A stretch of DNA of 64,000 nt. Source: Bacillota bacterium. GTDB lineage: Bacteria > Bacillota > Clostridia > Christensenellales > Aristaeellaceae. The position numbers and the translations under genes are program-made. The stretch spans positions 22,859 through 86,858 of the forward strand of contig JAEWVC010000057.1 of NCBI GenBank assembly GCA_023459275.1, in the 5' to 3' direction. Within the stretch, counting starts at the first letter, position 1, and every line of letters starts with the position of its first letter. This document shows, piece after piece, positions 1 to 9,035 of this stretch. The notes under the pieces are model-generated. The model was given only the letters and a program-made list of their open reading frames with translations. It had not been told where the DNA came from and ran no database searches.

Positions 1-216
1 CCCGAGCGCTATCCGCTGCAGCTGTTCCTGCGCCAGATCCTAATCCAGCAGCAGCAGCTTCAAATGGACCCCGACGCGGTGCAGGATATGCGCTATAGCG
101 CCAATCTGGTCCGGTACGCCATGATCATCGTGGCCAGCCTGCCCATCATGTGCGTATACCCCTTCCTGCAGCGCTATTTTGTCAAAGGGGTCATGATCGG
201 CTCCGTCAAGGGCTGA
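1..216 (+). CDS. Carbohydrate ABC transporter permease, C-terminal fragment (LplC-like)
   Basis: Only the last 71 residues lie in the window; the gene begins upstream. The fragment ends in a hydrophobic segment followed by YPFLQRYFVKGVMIGSVKG, the C-terminal signature of LplC/YtcP-type inner permeases of sugar ABC importers; the permeases at 21139-22047 and 44323-45231 end almost identically. It would form half of the membrane channel for the binding protein encoded next at 338. The gap to that gene holds a strong hairpin, so the two genes may be unequally expressed. The substrate cannot be read from this fragment. Confidence 0.9.
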   Translation, partial: PERYPLQLFLRQILIQQQQLQMDPDAVQDMRYSANLVRYAMIIVASLPIMCVYPFLQRYFVKGVMIGSVKG

Positions 217-233
217 ACCTTAATCCGGCCTAC

Positions 234-279
234 TCCCTGGAGATTGCCTGCGGCGTTCGCCGCAGGTAGTCCCCAGGGA
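234..279 (+). terminator. Stem-loop between permease and SBP genes
   Basis: CCTGCGGCG (247-255) pairs with CGCCGCAGG (258-266), and TCCCTGG (234-240) pairs with CCAGGGA (273-279) as an outer stem. It begins 17 bp after the permease stop. No T-run follows, so it is more likely an mRNA-processing or stabilising hairpin, or a weak terminator, than a strong intrinsic terminator. Confidence 0.5.
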
Positions 280-290
280 AACAAAATGCA

Positions 291-319
291 TTGCCGTATG
301 GGTACGGCATGTATATAAT
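291..319 (+). promoter_or_regulatory. Candidate promoter with overlapping palindrome upstream of SBP
   Basis: TTGCCG (291-296), 17 bp, TATAAT (314-319) resembles a sigma-A promoter. A perfect inverted repeat, TGCCGTA-TGGG-TACGGCA (292-309), overlaps the -35 box and spacer and is placed like a repressor site. The predicted start would leave only about 12 nt before the ATG at 338, which is short, so the promoter call is tentative. Confidence 0.35.
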
Positions 320-337
320 AAAAATGGAGGGATTCCG

Positions 338-1912
338 ATGAAAAAGGCAACCCGGTTCCTCGCCGTCGTGCTGACGGTCATGTTCGGCATGCTCGGCACG
401 GTATCCGCCCTGGCGCAAGCCCCCGCGGAGCCGGTCACCATCCGCATCGCGGTGCAGCGCGACGTAAGCACCACCCGTCTGTCCCTGAACGATGTGGAAT
501 ACCTCAAAGAGCTTGCCAAGAAGATGAACGTCAACATTGTCTGGGAGGAGTACAGCAGCTCCGAATGGAAAGAGAAAGTCAACCTGATGTTTGTGTCGGG
601 CAACCTTCCCGACGCCTTCTTCGGCGAGGGCATCAGCGACCTGACCATCCTGTCGAACCTGGACTATTTCATCCCCATGAACAGCTTGATCGACCAGTAC
701 GGCGATAACATCAAAACGTGCTTTCAGGAGGATCCCAACATCCTGAAAACCATCACCGCCGCGGACGGCAATATTTATTCCCTGTTCCGGTACCGCGGTT
801 CCTACTTCCCCAACACGATCCAGATGATGGCCATCAACCAGGAATGGCTGAACACCCTGGGCCTTGAAATGCCCAAGACCACGGAGGAGCTTTACAATGT
901 GCTGGCGGCCTTCCGCGACAGGGACCCCAACGGCAACGGCCTCAAGGATGAGATCCCGCTGATCAACCTGCACGGCATGGGCAATACGAACCAGTCGGAG
1001 GACTGGGTGTACCCCGCTTTCGGCGTGTACGACCACACCTCCTATGACGAGCTTACCAACCACATGATGGCGCAGGACGGAAAAGCGGTCTTCACCCCGG
1101 CCACCCAAGGCTATAAGGAAGCGGTCACTTACCTGAACCGCCTGTATTCCGAGGGGCTGCTGGATGCGGAGATGTTCACCGGGACTTCGGACTCCTACAA
1201 CGCCAAGATCATGGACCCCGCGAAGCTGGTAGGCACCTTTACCGCCTGGACCATTTCCAACGGCGTAGGGTACGGCCGCGTTGACGAATTTTCGCAGCTG
1301 CTTCCGCTGGCCGGCCCCAACGGGCAAAGCGGGCAATCGGTGATGAGCGATATCATGATCGGCCGCAACATGTTTGAAATCACCACGGCCAACCAGCATC
1401 CGGAGGAGACCCTGCGCTTCATCGACCAGTTCTACAGCGAGGATATCTCCATCCAGACCTTCTACGGCCCCTACGGCATCATGACGGAACGCAACGCCGA
1501 CGGCACCGTAACCTGCTGGAATCCCCCGGAGGGGACCACCTACGGCACCTGGCGCTGGGGCAACATCCCCGCGGACTCCGCCGCCTACTACTGCCCCAAG
1601 CGCTTTGAGCAATTCCTGACCCCGGCCAAGCAGCAGTACGACCGCGCCGTATACCAGCAGGCGGTGGAACCGTGGCTGCAGCCGCAGGAAAACCAGTACC
1701 CCAACGTCTTCTTCAGCCTGGACCAGGTAAACACGCTGAAAAAGATCGTTCCGGATATCAACAGCTACTGCGATATCATGCTGGCGCAGTTTGTAACAGA
1801 GGGCGTCACCGACGAAGCCTTCGACGCCTATGTGGCGCAGCTCAACAGCATGGGGCTTGGCGATGCGCTGAATATCTGGCAGGCCGCTTATGACACCTTC
1901 TACGGCAAGTAA
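338..1912 (+). CDS. Extracellular solute-binding protein of a sugar ABC importer (LplA-like)
   Basis: The 524-residue protein starts with a signal peptide (MKK, hydrophobic core, cleavage after about SALAQA, residue 28) and continues as a family-1 solute-binding protein: an NVEYLKEL-type N-terminal lobe, repeated aromatic residues around 230-320 and 400-450, and a VTEGVTDEAFDAYVAQLNSMG-like C-terminal helix typical of LplA-type proteins. It captures an oligosaccharide outside the membrane and delivers it to the permeases ending at 216. No lipobox cysteine is present, which is unusual for a Gram-positive binding protein. A GGAGGG ribosome binding site sits 7 nt before the ATG. Neighbouring sulfatase and GH127 genes suggest a sulfated or arabinose-containing glycan, which is inference. 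Confidence 0.88.
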   Translation: MKKATRFLAVVLTVMFGMLGTVSALAQAPAEPVTIRIAVQRDVSTTRLSLNDVEYLKELAKKMNVNIVWEEYSSSEWKEKVNLMFVSGNLPDAFFGEGISDLTILSNLDYFIPMNSLIDQYGDNIKTCFQEDPNILKTITAADGNIYSLFRYRGSYFPNTIQMMAINQEWLNTLGLEMPKTTEELYNVLAAFRDRDPNGNGLKDEIPLINLHGMGNTNQSEDWVYPAFGVYDHTSYDELTNHMMAQDGKAVFTPATQGYKEAVTYLNRLYSEGLLDAEMFTGTSDSYNAKIMDPAKLVGTFTAWTISNGVGYGRVDEFSQLLPLAGPNGQSGQSVMSDIMIGRNMFEITTANQHPEETLRFIDQFYSEDISIQTFYGPYGIMTERNADGTVTCWNPPEGTTYGTWRWGNIPADSAAYYCPKRFEQFLTPAKQQYDRAVYQQAVEPWLQPQENQYPNVFFSLDQVNTLKKIVPDINSYCDIMLAQFVTEGVTDEAFDAYVAQLNSMGLGDALNIWQAAYDTFYGK

Positions 1913-1965
1913 AAGGACGGAAGCCTGCTAATCGCCATTGACAAATTCGGATGGAGTGGGCGCGA

Positions 1966-4191
1966 GTGCGGAAAAGCGAATTTTTAATCAAATATCTCCT
2001 TTCCTACGTGCTGCTGCTTGCGCTGCCCTTGTGTGTCCTCTTTTTCCTGCTTCACGCCCACTCCGTCCGGTTGGTTGAAAAAAATTTCACCTCCATCCAG
2101 CACGGCGCGGTCATCCAGGCCAACAACATGCTGGAAACGGAGATGAACCGGGTATATGAAATCCTGTCCCGCACCAAGCTGAACATGCAGTTTTCCATCG
2201 CCAGGCTGGACAGCGCGAATTACGAATACATCAACGCCATCAATGTGCTGAAGGATTTTGTGGTCTACAGCAACGTCATCCAATCCGCCGTGATCTACAA
2301 CGGGGAAGACCATATCCTGCTCAGCGAGAAGGGGACGTTCCCGGCCAGGTATTTCGGCAATGAGATCTGCCAGTTTGACGCATACGACATTAAGGCGCTG
2401 AAGGAGCGCATCCAAACCATCAAGACCAATACGGTTTCCATGGAAACCGTCAGGCTCGTGGGCGATTCCTATCAGCGGTGCCTTGTGCACTGGTATCCCT
2501 TTGCGGATTACAGCGACCAGACAGGCTCCATGCTGATGGTATTCGTGGGGCTTGACGCCATTGACGATATCCTTGGCAGCATGCGCGGCGCAAGCGACAG
2601 CACCTTCGCCATCCTAAGCGGGGACCAAAAGGTCATCACCGCCGCGGGTGCGCAGGACATCGATGCGGCCGCGCTGCTTGCGCGCATCGACCTGCTTGAC
2701 GCCAGCGTGCAGACAGTTACGCTTCACGGCGTGCAGTATTTTGTGGATCACAGCTATGGCAAAAAAACCGGGTGGATCTATCTTTACGCGGTGCCTTACC
2801 GCGAAATCGCCAATGAGCTCACGCAGCTCCGCAGCCGGTATTTTTCCATCCTGGCCGCCCTGATGGCCGTCAGCAGCGCGCTGATCTACGCCTTTCTGCG
2901 CTTGAATTACACCCCCATCAAGCGCCTTCAGAAAAACGTGAAGGCTTTTCTGGACATTGACGACAACCTGAACGAGATCGATACCATTCAGGAGGCGTTT
3001 GTCCTGCTTTCAGACCGTATCCGCTGGGTCAACGAACGGATGCTGAAAGTGGCTCCGGCCATGCAGTGCTATGCCGCCCAGGAGCTTTTGCAGGGAAAGA
3101 TGCCCGCGGAGCCCTATGCCCAGGCGCTGGGCATGCGGCCCGGGAAATGGCTTGCCGCCCTTGCCTTCTGCGCCGCGCCGGAGTCCGCCGCCGCCTACCT
3201 TCAGGAGCACGCCCCGCTTTGCATGGGCAAGGAAGCATGCGTATGCATTTCGCCCCTGGCGGGCCGGCAATGCCTCCTGCTGCTGATCAGTTGCCCGGAC
3301 ACCCAGCAGGACATCTGGCGCGCGCTGCAATTGATGGTCTCCGGCTACCTGGGCGCCACCGGGAACAGGCTCCATCTGTTCACCGGCGGCGAATGCGTGG
3401 AGGTTCCGGGCATTCCCCGGGCGCTGTGCGACGCGGAGCAGGCGCACGCCTTATCCTCCCTGGCGCCCGAACGGGAGATCACCGTGCTGGCGCAGGCGGC
3501 CTCCTCCCAGGAGCGGGCGGAGACGGCGCTGGAAGACATCCGCAGCGCGGCGGAGATCGCCTTTATCACCAGGGATGTGGAAACGCTGCTGAATTTGGCC
3601 GAACGCCTGCAGCAGACCGACCTGATGCGCACAAGCGTCTATTCGGCCCGGTGCTTCCTGCATTCCATGCCGCGCATCGCCGCCAAGAACATCAAGGATA
3701 CGCCCGCCAGGCGGCAGCTTATGCAAACCATTTCGGATGCGCAGCAGCCCTTCTGGCAAAGGCAGGACGCCGATTCCTTCCTGAACGCGTCCGCGCAGAT
3801 CTTGCGCGCCATGGCGCGCAGCATCACCTGTGCGGGAAGAAGCGAGGAGGCGGCCACCTTCTTGGCCGGCGTGATCAGCCTGGTGGATGAAAAGTACCTG
3901 AGCCCCGGTTTTTCCCTGGCGTCCGTGGCATCGGAGCTGAATGTTTCGCCGTCCTGGCTGAGCCATTTTTTCAAGGACAACATGCATATGACATTGATCG
4001 AATATGTGAACGGCAAGAAAATGGAAACGGCAAAGGGGCAGATACGGTCAACGGATATCAGCATGACCGAGCTGGCGGAAAAGCTTGGCTATCAAAGCGT
4101 ATCCAGCTTCATCCGCTCGTTCAAAAAGGAGGTCCGCATGACCCCCGGCCAATACAAAGCCGCCTGCCGGCAAAGGGAGAATGATTCGTGA
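1966..4191 (+). CDS. Membrane-bound AraC-family transcriptional regulator (YesS-like)
   Basis: A 741-residue one-component regulator. Residues about 6-28 form a first membrane helix, followed by an extracellular sensor region of roughly 250 residues (Cache-like by position), a second membrane helix near 285-305 and a cytoplasmic linker. A C-terminal AraC DNA-binding domain occupies about the last 100 residues, with two helix-turn-helix units ending in the MTPGQYK signature. No kinase motifs are present, so it probably couples sensing directly to DNA binding, as proposed for Bacillus YesS. The GTG at 1966 is preferred over the ATG at 1951 because GGAG lies 9 nt before it. The stop codon overlaps the start of the sulfatase gene by 4 bp, implying translational coupling. 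The likely targets are the SBP, sulfatase and GH127 genes. Confidence 0.85.
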   Translation: MRKSEFLIKYLLSYVLLLALPLCVLFFLLHAHSVRLVEKNFTSIQHGAVIQANNMLETEMNRVYEILSRTKLNMQFSIARLDSANYEYINAINVLKDFVVYSNVIQSAVIYNGEDHILLSEKGTFPARYFGNEICQFDAYDIKALKERIQTIKTNTVSMETVRLVGDSYQRCLVHWYPFADYSDQTGSMLMVFVGLDAIDDILGSMRGASDSTFAILSGDQKVITAAGAQDIDAAALLARIDLLDASVQTVTLHGVQYFVDHSYGKKTGWIYLYAVPYREIANELTQLRSRYFSILAALMAVSSALIYAFLRLNYTPIKRLQKNVKAFLDIDDNLNEIDTIQEAFVLLSDRIRWVNERMLKVAPAMQCYAAQELLQGKMPAEPYAQALGMRPGKWLAALAFCAAPESAAAYLQEHAPLCMGKEACVCISPLAGRQCLLLLISCPDTQQDIWRALQLMVSGYLGATGNRLHLFTGGECVEVPGIPRALCDAEQAHALSSLAPEREITVLAQAASSQERAETALEDIRSAAEIAFITRDVETLLNLAERLQQTDLMRTSVYSARCFLHSMPRIAAKNIKDTPARRQLMQTISDAQQPFWQRQDADSFLNASAQILRAMARSITCAGRSEEAATFLAGVISLVDEKYLSPGFSLASVASELNVSPSWLSHFFKDNMHMTLIEYVNGKKMETAKGQIRSTDISMTELAEKLGYQSVSSFIRSFKKEVRMTPGQYKAACRQRENDS

Positions 4192-5537
4192 AACAGCTTA
4201 ATATCGCTTTGATCCATTGCCATGATACGGGGCGCTATATCAGCCCCTACGGTTTTGCGGTGGACACGCCGCACATGCTCAGGGCCGCGCAGGAGGGCAT
4301 GCTCTTCCGGCAAATGTACTGCGCCGCCCCCGCCTGCTCCCCCAGCCGCGCCGCCATGCTCACCGGCCAGTGCGCCCACAGCGCGGGCATGCTGGGCCTG
4401 GTCAACCGGGGCTTTGACATCGCCTGTCCTGAGCGCCACCTGGCCAAAATGCTCTCCGAGCACGGCTTCCATACCATCCTGGCGGGCGTTCAGCATATCC
4501 TCCGTGACAGGAGCGGATCGCCCTACGATGAAATCCTGGATATTTCCGGAATGGATACGCCCAAGATCGTAGGGCAGGGCCTGCAATCGCTGGACAGGCT
4601 TCCTAAGGACGCCCCCTTCTTTCTGGACATCGGATTCGGCGACACGCACCGCCCCTTTGATACGGAGCACCTGATCTACGACCCCAACTACGTGCGCCCG
4701 CCGCTTCCGCTGCCGGATACGCCCGCCGTCCGCCGGGATTTTGCCGGATTCATGGAGGCCGCGCGCAGGTACGACGACGCGGTGGGCATGGTGCTCGGCG
4801 GGCTTCGCGACCGGCATCTGCTGGATAATACGCTGGTCATCATCACCACGGACCACGGGATCGCTTTCCCGGGCATGAAGTGCAACCTGACCACCCACGG
4901 AACAGGCGTCCTCTTTATCCTGCGCAAGCCGGGACTGGTGCCCGTGGGCACGGTCTGCGACCAGCTTGTATCCCAGGTGGACCTGTACCCCACGCTGCTG
5001 GACCTTGCCGGGATCGAGCACCCCGCTTGGCTGCAGGGCAGATCCATGGTCCCCCTCCTTCAGGATACCGAGACGCCCATCCATGAGGAGATCTTTGTGG
5101 AGCAGACGTACCACTGCAATTATGAGCCGGAGCGCGGCATCCGCACCGGCCGGTACCTGTACATCGAGCGCAGCGTGGAATACCCCAGGACCCACGCGGC
5201 CAACTGCGACCCGGGCCTTTCCAAAACCGAGGCCATGGAGAAAGGCTGGCTGGACCGCGCTGTGGATGACGTGCAGTTGTACGACACGTATTTTGACCCC
5301 CATGAAACCTGCAACCTTGCGTATGACGCAAGGTACAGGCAGATCGCGGACGGTCTGCACACAAGGCTCCTGGCCTGGGAAACCCAAACGGGGGACCCGC
5401 TGCTTCAAAAAGGGGCCGGGCGTGTTATGGGCTATACCGCCAACACGCAGGACGGCCGCGTCTACGTAAGCGCCTATGAGGATGTGGAGCCGCAGGATAT
5501 CTGGCAGTACGAGGAGCAAAAACCCGGCTACGCCTGA
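4188..5537 (+). CDS. Cys-type sulfatase, cytoplasmic (S1 family, sulfamidase-like)
   Basis: The 449-residue protein carries the sulfatase signature C-S-P-S-R-A-A-M-L-T-G with the residue to be converted to formylglycine at Cys50, followed by a conserved TDHG metal-site region near residue 223. The N-terminal HDTGRYISPYG segment and overall length resemble heparan N-sulfatase-type (SGSH-like) members. It has no signal peptide, so it would desulfate imported oligosaccharides in the cytoplasm. Maturation needs a radical-SAM sulfatase-maturing enzyme, which is not in this window. The GTG start (4188) overlaps the upstream regulator stop (4189-4191). The substrate sulfate position is not predictable from sequence alone. 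Confidence 0.88.
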   Translation: MKQLNIALIHCHDTGRYISPYGFAVDTPHMLRAAQEGMLFRQMYCAAPACSPSRAAMLTGQCAHSAGMLGLVNRGFDIACPERHLAKMLSEHGFHTILAGVQHILRDRSGSPYDEILDISGMDTPKIVGQGLQSLDRLPKDAPFFLDIGFGDTHRPFDTEHLIYDPNYVRPPLPLPDTPAVRRDFAGFMEAARRYDDAVGMVLGGLRDRHLLDNTLVIITTDHGIAFPGMKCNLTTHGTGVLFILRKPGLVPVGTVCDQLVSQVDLYPTLLDLAGIEHPAWLQGRSMVPLLQDTETPIHEEIFVEQTYHCNYEPERGIRTGRYLYIERSVEYPRTHAANCDPGLSKTEAMEKGWLDRAVDDVQLYDTYFDPHETCNLAYDARYRQIADGLHTRLLAWETQTGDPLLQKGAGRVMGYTANTQDGRVYVSAYEDVEPQDIWQYEEQKPGYA

Positions 5538-5595
5538 GAAGTCCATCCGGCCGCGGGCCGGTGCCTGACGATATATTTGGGTAAAGGAGCAGCCT

Positions 5596-7539
5596 ATGGA
5601 TCAGCAACAGTTCACCCATTCCCCGGCCCTGTCCTCCGTCCGTGTCAGGGATGCTTTCTGGGGCACCTATCTTGACAAGGTAAAAAGCCTGGTGGTCCCC
5701 TACCAGTGGAAGGCGCTGAACGACCAGGTGGAGGGCGCGGAAAAAAGCTATTGCATGCACAATTTCCGGGTCGCCGCCGGCATGGAAACGGGGGAGCACG
5801 GCGGTTTCGTGTTCCAGGACAGCGATTTTGCGAAATTCCTGGAAGCCGCCGCGTATGTGTTCGCCTACAGCAGCGATCCCGAACTGGAAAAAGCGGTGGA
5901 TGAGGCCATCGGCATCGTCTGCAAAGCCCAGCGGGAAGACGGATACCTGGACACCTATTACATCATCAACGGCCTGGACAGGCGCTTCACCAACCTGCGG
6001 GACAATCACGAGCTTTATTGCTTCGGGCATATGCTGGAAGCCGCCATCGCCTATTACGAAGCCACGGGCAAGGACAAGCTTCTGCTGGCCATGAAGCGGT
6101 ATGCCGATCTGCTGGACCGTCTCTTCGGGCCCGGGCCTCATCAAATGAAGGGCTACCCGGGCCATGAGGTGGCCGAAATGGCTTTGGTGCGCCTGTACAG
6201 GCTGACGGGCGAAAAGCGGTATTTGAACCTTGCCAAATTCTTTATCGACCAGCGCGGGCAGTCCCCCCTGTACTTTGAGCAGGAGGCGGCCAAGGACCCC
6301 AAGGGCTTCCGCTGGAAGGACACGCCCTACGGATACCAGTATTACCAGGCGGGGAAGCCCGTGCGGGAGCAGACGGCGGCGGAAGGGCACGCGGTGCGCG
6401 CCGTCTACCTGTACTCAGGCATGGCCGACGTGGCGCGGGAAACGCGGGATGAAGGGCTGCTCCATGCCACCCTGGGGCTGTGGGACAGCATGGTGAACCG
6501 GCGGATGTATGTAACGGGCGGCATCGGTTCCTCGGACATCGGCGAGGCGTTCACCTTTGATTACGACCTGCCCAACGATACGGCATACGCCGAGACCTGC
6601 GCCTCCATCGGGCTGGTATTCCTGGCCAAACGGCTGCTGGGCATCCATCCCAAGGGCGAGTATGCCGATGTGATGGAGCAGGCCCTGTATAACGGCGTGA
6701 TCAGCGGCATGTCCCTGGACGGGACGCGCTTTTTCTACGTCAATCCCCTGGAGGTATTGCCGGAGGCCTGCGAGAAAAATCCCGGATATAGCCACGTGAA
6801 GCCCGAACGGCAAAAGTGGTTCGGCTGCGCCTGCTGCCCGCCCAACCTGGCGCGGCTGGTTGCCTCCATCGGCACCTATGCGTATGGCTTCAGCGAGCGG
6901 GCGGTCTATGTCCACCTCTACATGGGCGGCGAAGGGAATGCAAAAGTAGGCGGCACGGACGTCCAATTCACGGTGGACACGGCGTATCCCTGGAATGGCC
7001 GCGTCACCATGCGCCTGGAGCCCAAGGAGGAATGCGGCTTTACCCTGGCCATGCGCATCCCGGCCTGGTGCGGGCATTTCACCCTCAGCGTCAACGGCCA
7101 AAGCGTCTCCCCGGACGTCCTTGACGGATACGCGCTGCTTGACCGCAGGTGGCGGCAGGGCGACACCGTTGTGCTTGATATGGACATGCCGGTCCGCCTG
7201 GTGGCCGCCCATCCCATGGTGCGCCAGGATGCCGGCAAGGTGGCGGTAACGCGGGGGCCCATGGTCTATTGCCTGGAAGAAAAGGACAACGGGAAAAACC
7301 TGCATTTGCTGCACCTTGGAAGCAAGCCTATGTATCAGGCCGTATTCCGCCCGGAGCTGCTGGGCGGCGTGACGGCCATCGAAGCCAAGGGGCTGCGGCA
7401 GCAGGACCCGCGGGGAGGACAGGCGCTGTACCGGGAGGCCGAAGAAATTGTATTCGATGAGGTGCCCCTGCACTTTATCCCCTATTACGCCTGGGCAAAC
7501 AGAGGGATCGGGGAAATGACCGTTTGGGTGCGCCGGTAG
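5596..7539 (+). CDS. GH127 beta-L-arabinofuranosidase-like glycoside hydrolase
   Basis: A 647-residue cytoplasmic enzyme of the DUF1680/GH127 fold, an (alpha/alpha)6 barrel followed by beta-sandwich segments. The zinc-thiolate catalytic site of characterised HypBA1 (Glu338, Cys340, Cys417, Cys418) is matched by Glu333, Cys335 and the Cys413-Cys414 pair in the CACCPPN motif, so catalysis with a Cys nucleophile is likely. AAAGGAG precedes the ATG. It follows the sulfatase by 58 bp in the same operon and would trim beta-L-arabinofuranosyl or related residues from imported glycan. Other GH127 activities, for example on 3-C-carboxy sugars, are possible. The stop codon sits inside the first AGGCCTT hairpin of the downstream array. 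Confidence 0.9.
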   Translation: MDQQQFTHSPALSSVRVRDAFWGTYLDKVKSLVVPYQWKALNDQVEGAEKSYCMHNFRVAAGMETGEHGGFVFQDSDFAKFLEAAAYVFAYSSDPELEKAVDEAIGIVCKAQREDGYLDTYYIINGLDRRFTNLRDNHELYCFGHMLEAAIAYYEATGKDKLLLAMKRYADLLDRLFGPGPHQMKGYPGHEVAEMALVRLYRLTGEKRYLNLAKFFIDQRGQSPLYFEQEAAKDPKGFRWKDTPYGYQYYQAGKPVREQTAAEGHAVRAVYLYSGMADVARETRDEGLLHATLGLWDSMVNRRMYVTGGIGSSDIGEAFTFDYDLPNDTAYAETCASIGLVFLAKRLLGIHPKGEYADVMEQALYNGVISGMSLDGTRFFYVNPLEVLPEACEKNPGYSHVKPERQKWFGCACCPPNLARLVASIGTYAYGFSERAVYVHLYMGGEGNAKVGGTDVQFTVDTAYPWNGRVTMRLEPKEECGFTLAMRIPAWCGHFTLSVNGQSVSPDVLDGYALLDRRWRQGDTVVLDMDMPVRLVAAHPMVRQDAGKVAVTRGPMVYCLEEKDNGKNLHLLHLGSKPMYQAVFRPELLGGVTAIEAKGLRQQDPRGGQALYREAEEIVFDEVPLHFIPYYAWANRGIGEMTVWVRR

Positions 7540-8142
7540 GCCTTTAGGAAGGCCTCCGGCCGTCAAAATAGTGCCTATTTTGACGGCGGCCCCTAGAAAG
7601 TGAAATTTCACTTTCTAGGGGCTGCACTTTTCACCTGCGGCCTCTGGCCGCGGGCGGTGAAAAGTGTAAGGAATGCTTGCTTCGCAAGCGTCCCGCGCAG
7701 TCCGGAAGCTCAATCGTCGCCCTGCTTCGCTGCCGCTCACATGGCTCGTTTCGCTTCACGCCTCCACCCCGCCCCTTTCCGCCACTGGCGGGGGCAGGGT
7801 TTCGGCGCCAGTAAAGCCGGGCGACACGATTTCAATTGAAGGGGTTCCACCCCTTCAATGCATCCCCGAAAATTGGTCTGACTTTGTTGATGGTTTGAGG
7901 CCTTTAGGAAGGCCTCAGGCCATCAACAAACCCCAGGAGGTATCGGAGGGCCGAAGCCCTCCGATTGCAGATCGAAAATCAGCGACATGCGCGGTGATTT
8001 TCGCTGGAATTTTGCAGAAATTCCTTCCTTGCCCGAGCAACCGACCGCAAAATGGCAACGCCATTTTGCAGTGCAGCGAGGGAAAAGCTCGAAAAAGCGG
8101 CAACGCCACTTTTTCGACACGCTGAGGCCTTTAGGAAGGCCT
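7538..8142. repeat. Dense hairpin array in the convergent intergenic region
   Basis: The 612-bp gap between GH127 and the iol operon end contains about ten stems. Three identical 18-mers, AGGCCTTTAGGAAGGCCT, occur at 7538-7555, 7898-7915 and 8125-8142. Other stems: 7559-7587 (13 bp), 7589-7622 (perfect palindrome), 7625-7666, 7675-7689, 7835-7859, 7885-7928 (about 21 bp, containing the second 18-mer), 7942-7965 (ATCGGAGGGC-CGAA-GCCCTCCGAT), 7973-8003 (CGAAAATCA/TGATTTTCG), and two stems with GGCAACGCC loops near 8047-8069 and 8090-8116. No credible ORF was seen. Confidence 0.85.
7589..7903 (+). repeat. Multi-hairpin intergenic repeat, copy 1
   Basis: The copy begins with a perfect 34-bp palindrome (7589-7622) centred on GTGAAATTTCAC. 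Next come the CACTTTTCACC/GGTGAAAAGTG stem (7625-7666, with an internal GGCC-tct-GGCC stem), GCTTGC-TTC-GCAAGC (7675-7689), ATTGAAGGGGT/ACCCCTTCAAT (7835-7859) and a conserved tail CATCCCCGAAAATTGG. Compared with the other copies it carries about 120 extra bp between the third and fourth stems (about 7695-7815). It starts 50 bp after the GH127 stop and runs in the same direction as that gene. Confidence 0.85.
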
Positions 8143-8151
8143 GCTGCCCCT

Positions 8152-8988
8152 TCAGGAACCCAAGCCCTGGCCGCCGCTTTCTGTCAGCAAGCCTCTCATA
8201 AAGCGGATTTCCCGCGCCGCCAAAGCCGGGTTCGCCTCTTCGCGAAGCAGCGGAAGACCTGCATGGTGCAGCCGCAGCCAGTCCATCACCGGCGCAAACG
8301 CCATGACCCCTTCCCCCAGCGGCAGCGGGATATACCGGCCGTTTTCAACCCGGCCGTCCTTGATATGCACGGCGGCGATGTCCTTTCCAAAGCACGCAAA
8401 GCACCTTTCCCATAGCGCCTTTTGGTCATCGCCGCCCGTGGGGGAAAGCAGGTTGACGGGGTCAAATATCACTTTCAGGCGTGGGGAAGCCGTTTCCCTG
8501 ATCAGCCTTTGCACCATCTCCGGGGTATGGACGGTATGCGCCAGCACTGGCTCAATGGCGGCATACGTGTCCTGCCTCTCCGCCTCCGAGGCCATTTCCC
8601 CAACGAAGGCCAGCACCCGCCGGTACGCCGCCTCCCTAAGGGGTTCCGGCCCCGAAAAGCGCGTGGTTTCGGTGGCGACGCAATGCGCCCCCAAGGCTTT
8701 GGCGATTTTCAGGTGCGCCCGGAATTTTTCAAGGCCGTCCTCATAAACCCCGTCATCCATGCTGCCGGGCTCCACATAGCAGCCCAGAACGGAAATTTCC
8801 ACACCGGCATCCTCAAACGCGCGCCGGACGCGCTTTACCGTCTCCTGCTTATACATGTCTTCCCCGGCAATGGAGAGCGCCTTGAAAAGGGCCAGGTGGG
8901 CCGCTTCATACCCGGCGCTTTTGATGGCGGCCGCCAGGGATTCGGGGGAGTCCTTTCCAAAATCATGGGCACGGACGCCGATTTTCAT
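8152..8988 (-). CDS. Sugar phosphate isomerase/epimerase-family protein (AP endonuclease 2-like TIM barrel)
   Basis: A 278-residue xylose-isomerase-like TIM barrel. Candidate metal ligands occur in order: Glu in the CVATETTRF strand, Asp in VIFDPVN, His in AAVHIKDG and Glu in LLREEANP, the usual E-D-H-E set of this superfamily. It is the last gene of the iol operon, 47 bp after iolE, so it probably acts on an inositol-pathway intermediate, for example as an inosose isomerase like IolI or as an IolH-type protein. Sequence similarity to Bacillus IolI is not obvious, so no symbol is given. The stop lies 9 bp from the hairpin at 8125-8142. Confidence 0.8.
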   Translation of the reverse strand: MKIGVRAHDFGKDSPESLAAAIKSAGYEAAHLALFKALSIAGEDMYKQETVKRVRRAFEDAGVEISVLGCYVEPGSMDDGVYEDGLEKFRAHLKIAKALGAHCVATETTRFSGPEPLREAAYRRVLAFVGEMASEAERQDTYAAIEPVLAHTVHTPEMVQRLIRETASPRLKVIFDPVNLLSPTGGDDQKALWERCFACFGKDIAAVHIKDGRVENGRYIPLPLGEGVMAFAPVMDWLRLHHAGLPLLREEANPALAAREIRFMRGLLTESGGQGLGS

Positions 8989-9035
8989 CGTTTTCCTCCT
9001 TGGCTGTTTGCCCGGCTCCAGCGGGCCGTTTTTGC

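Noticed and set aside
230..1612. Long open frame (460 codons) on the minus strand opposite the SBP gene
   Set aside because: It is an antisense shadow caused by GC-rich third positions, has low-complexity composition and no ribosome site.
7538..8142. Hairpin array as a possible CRISPR array
   Set aside because: The 18-mer copies are irregularly spaced (360 and 227 bp), stems differ from each other and there are no spacer-sized intervals.
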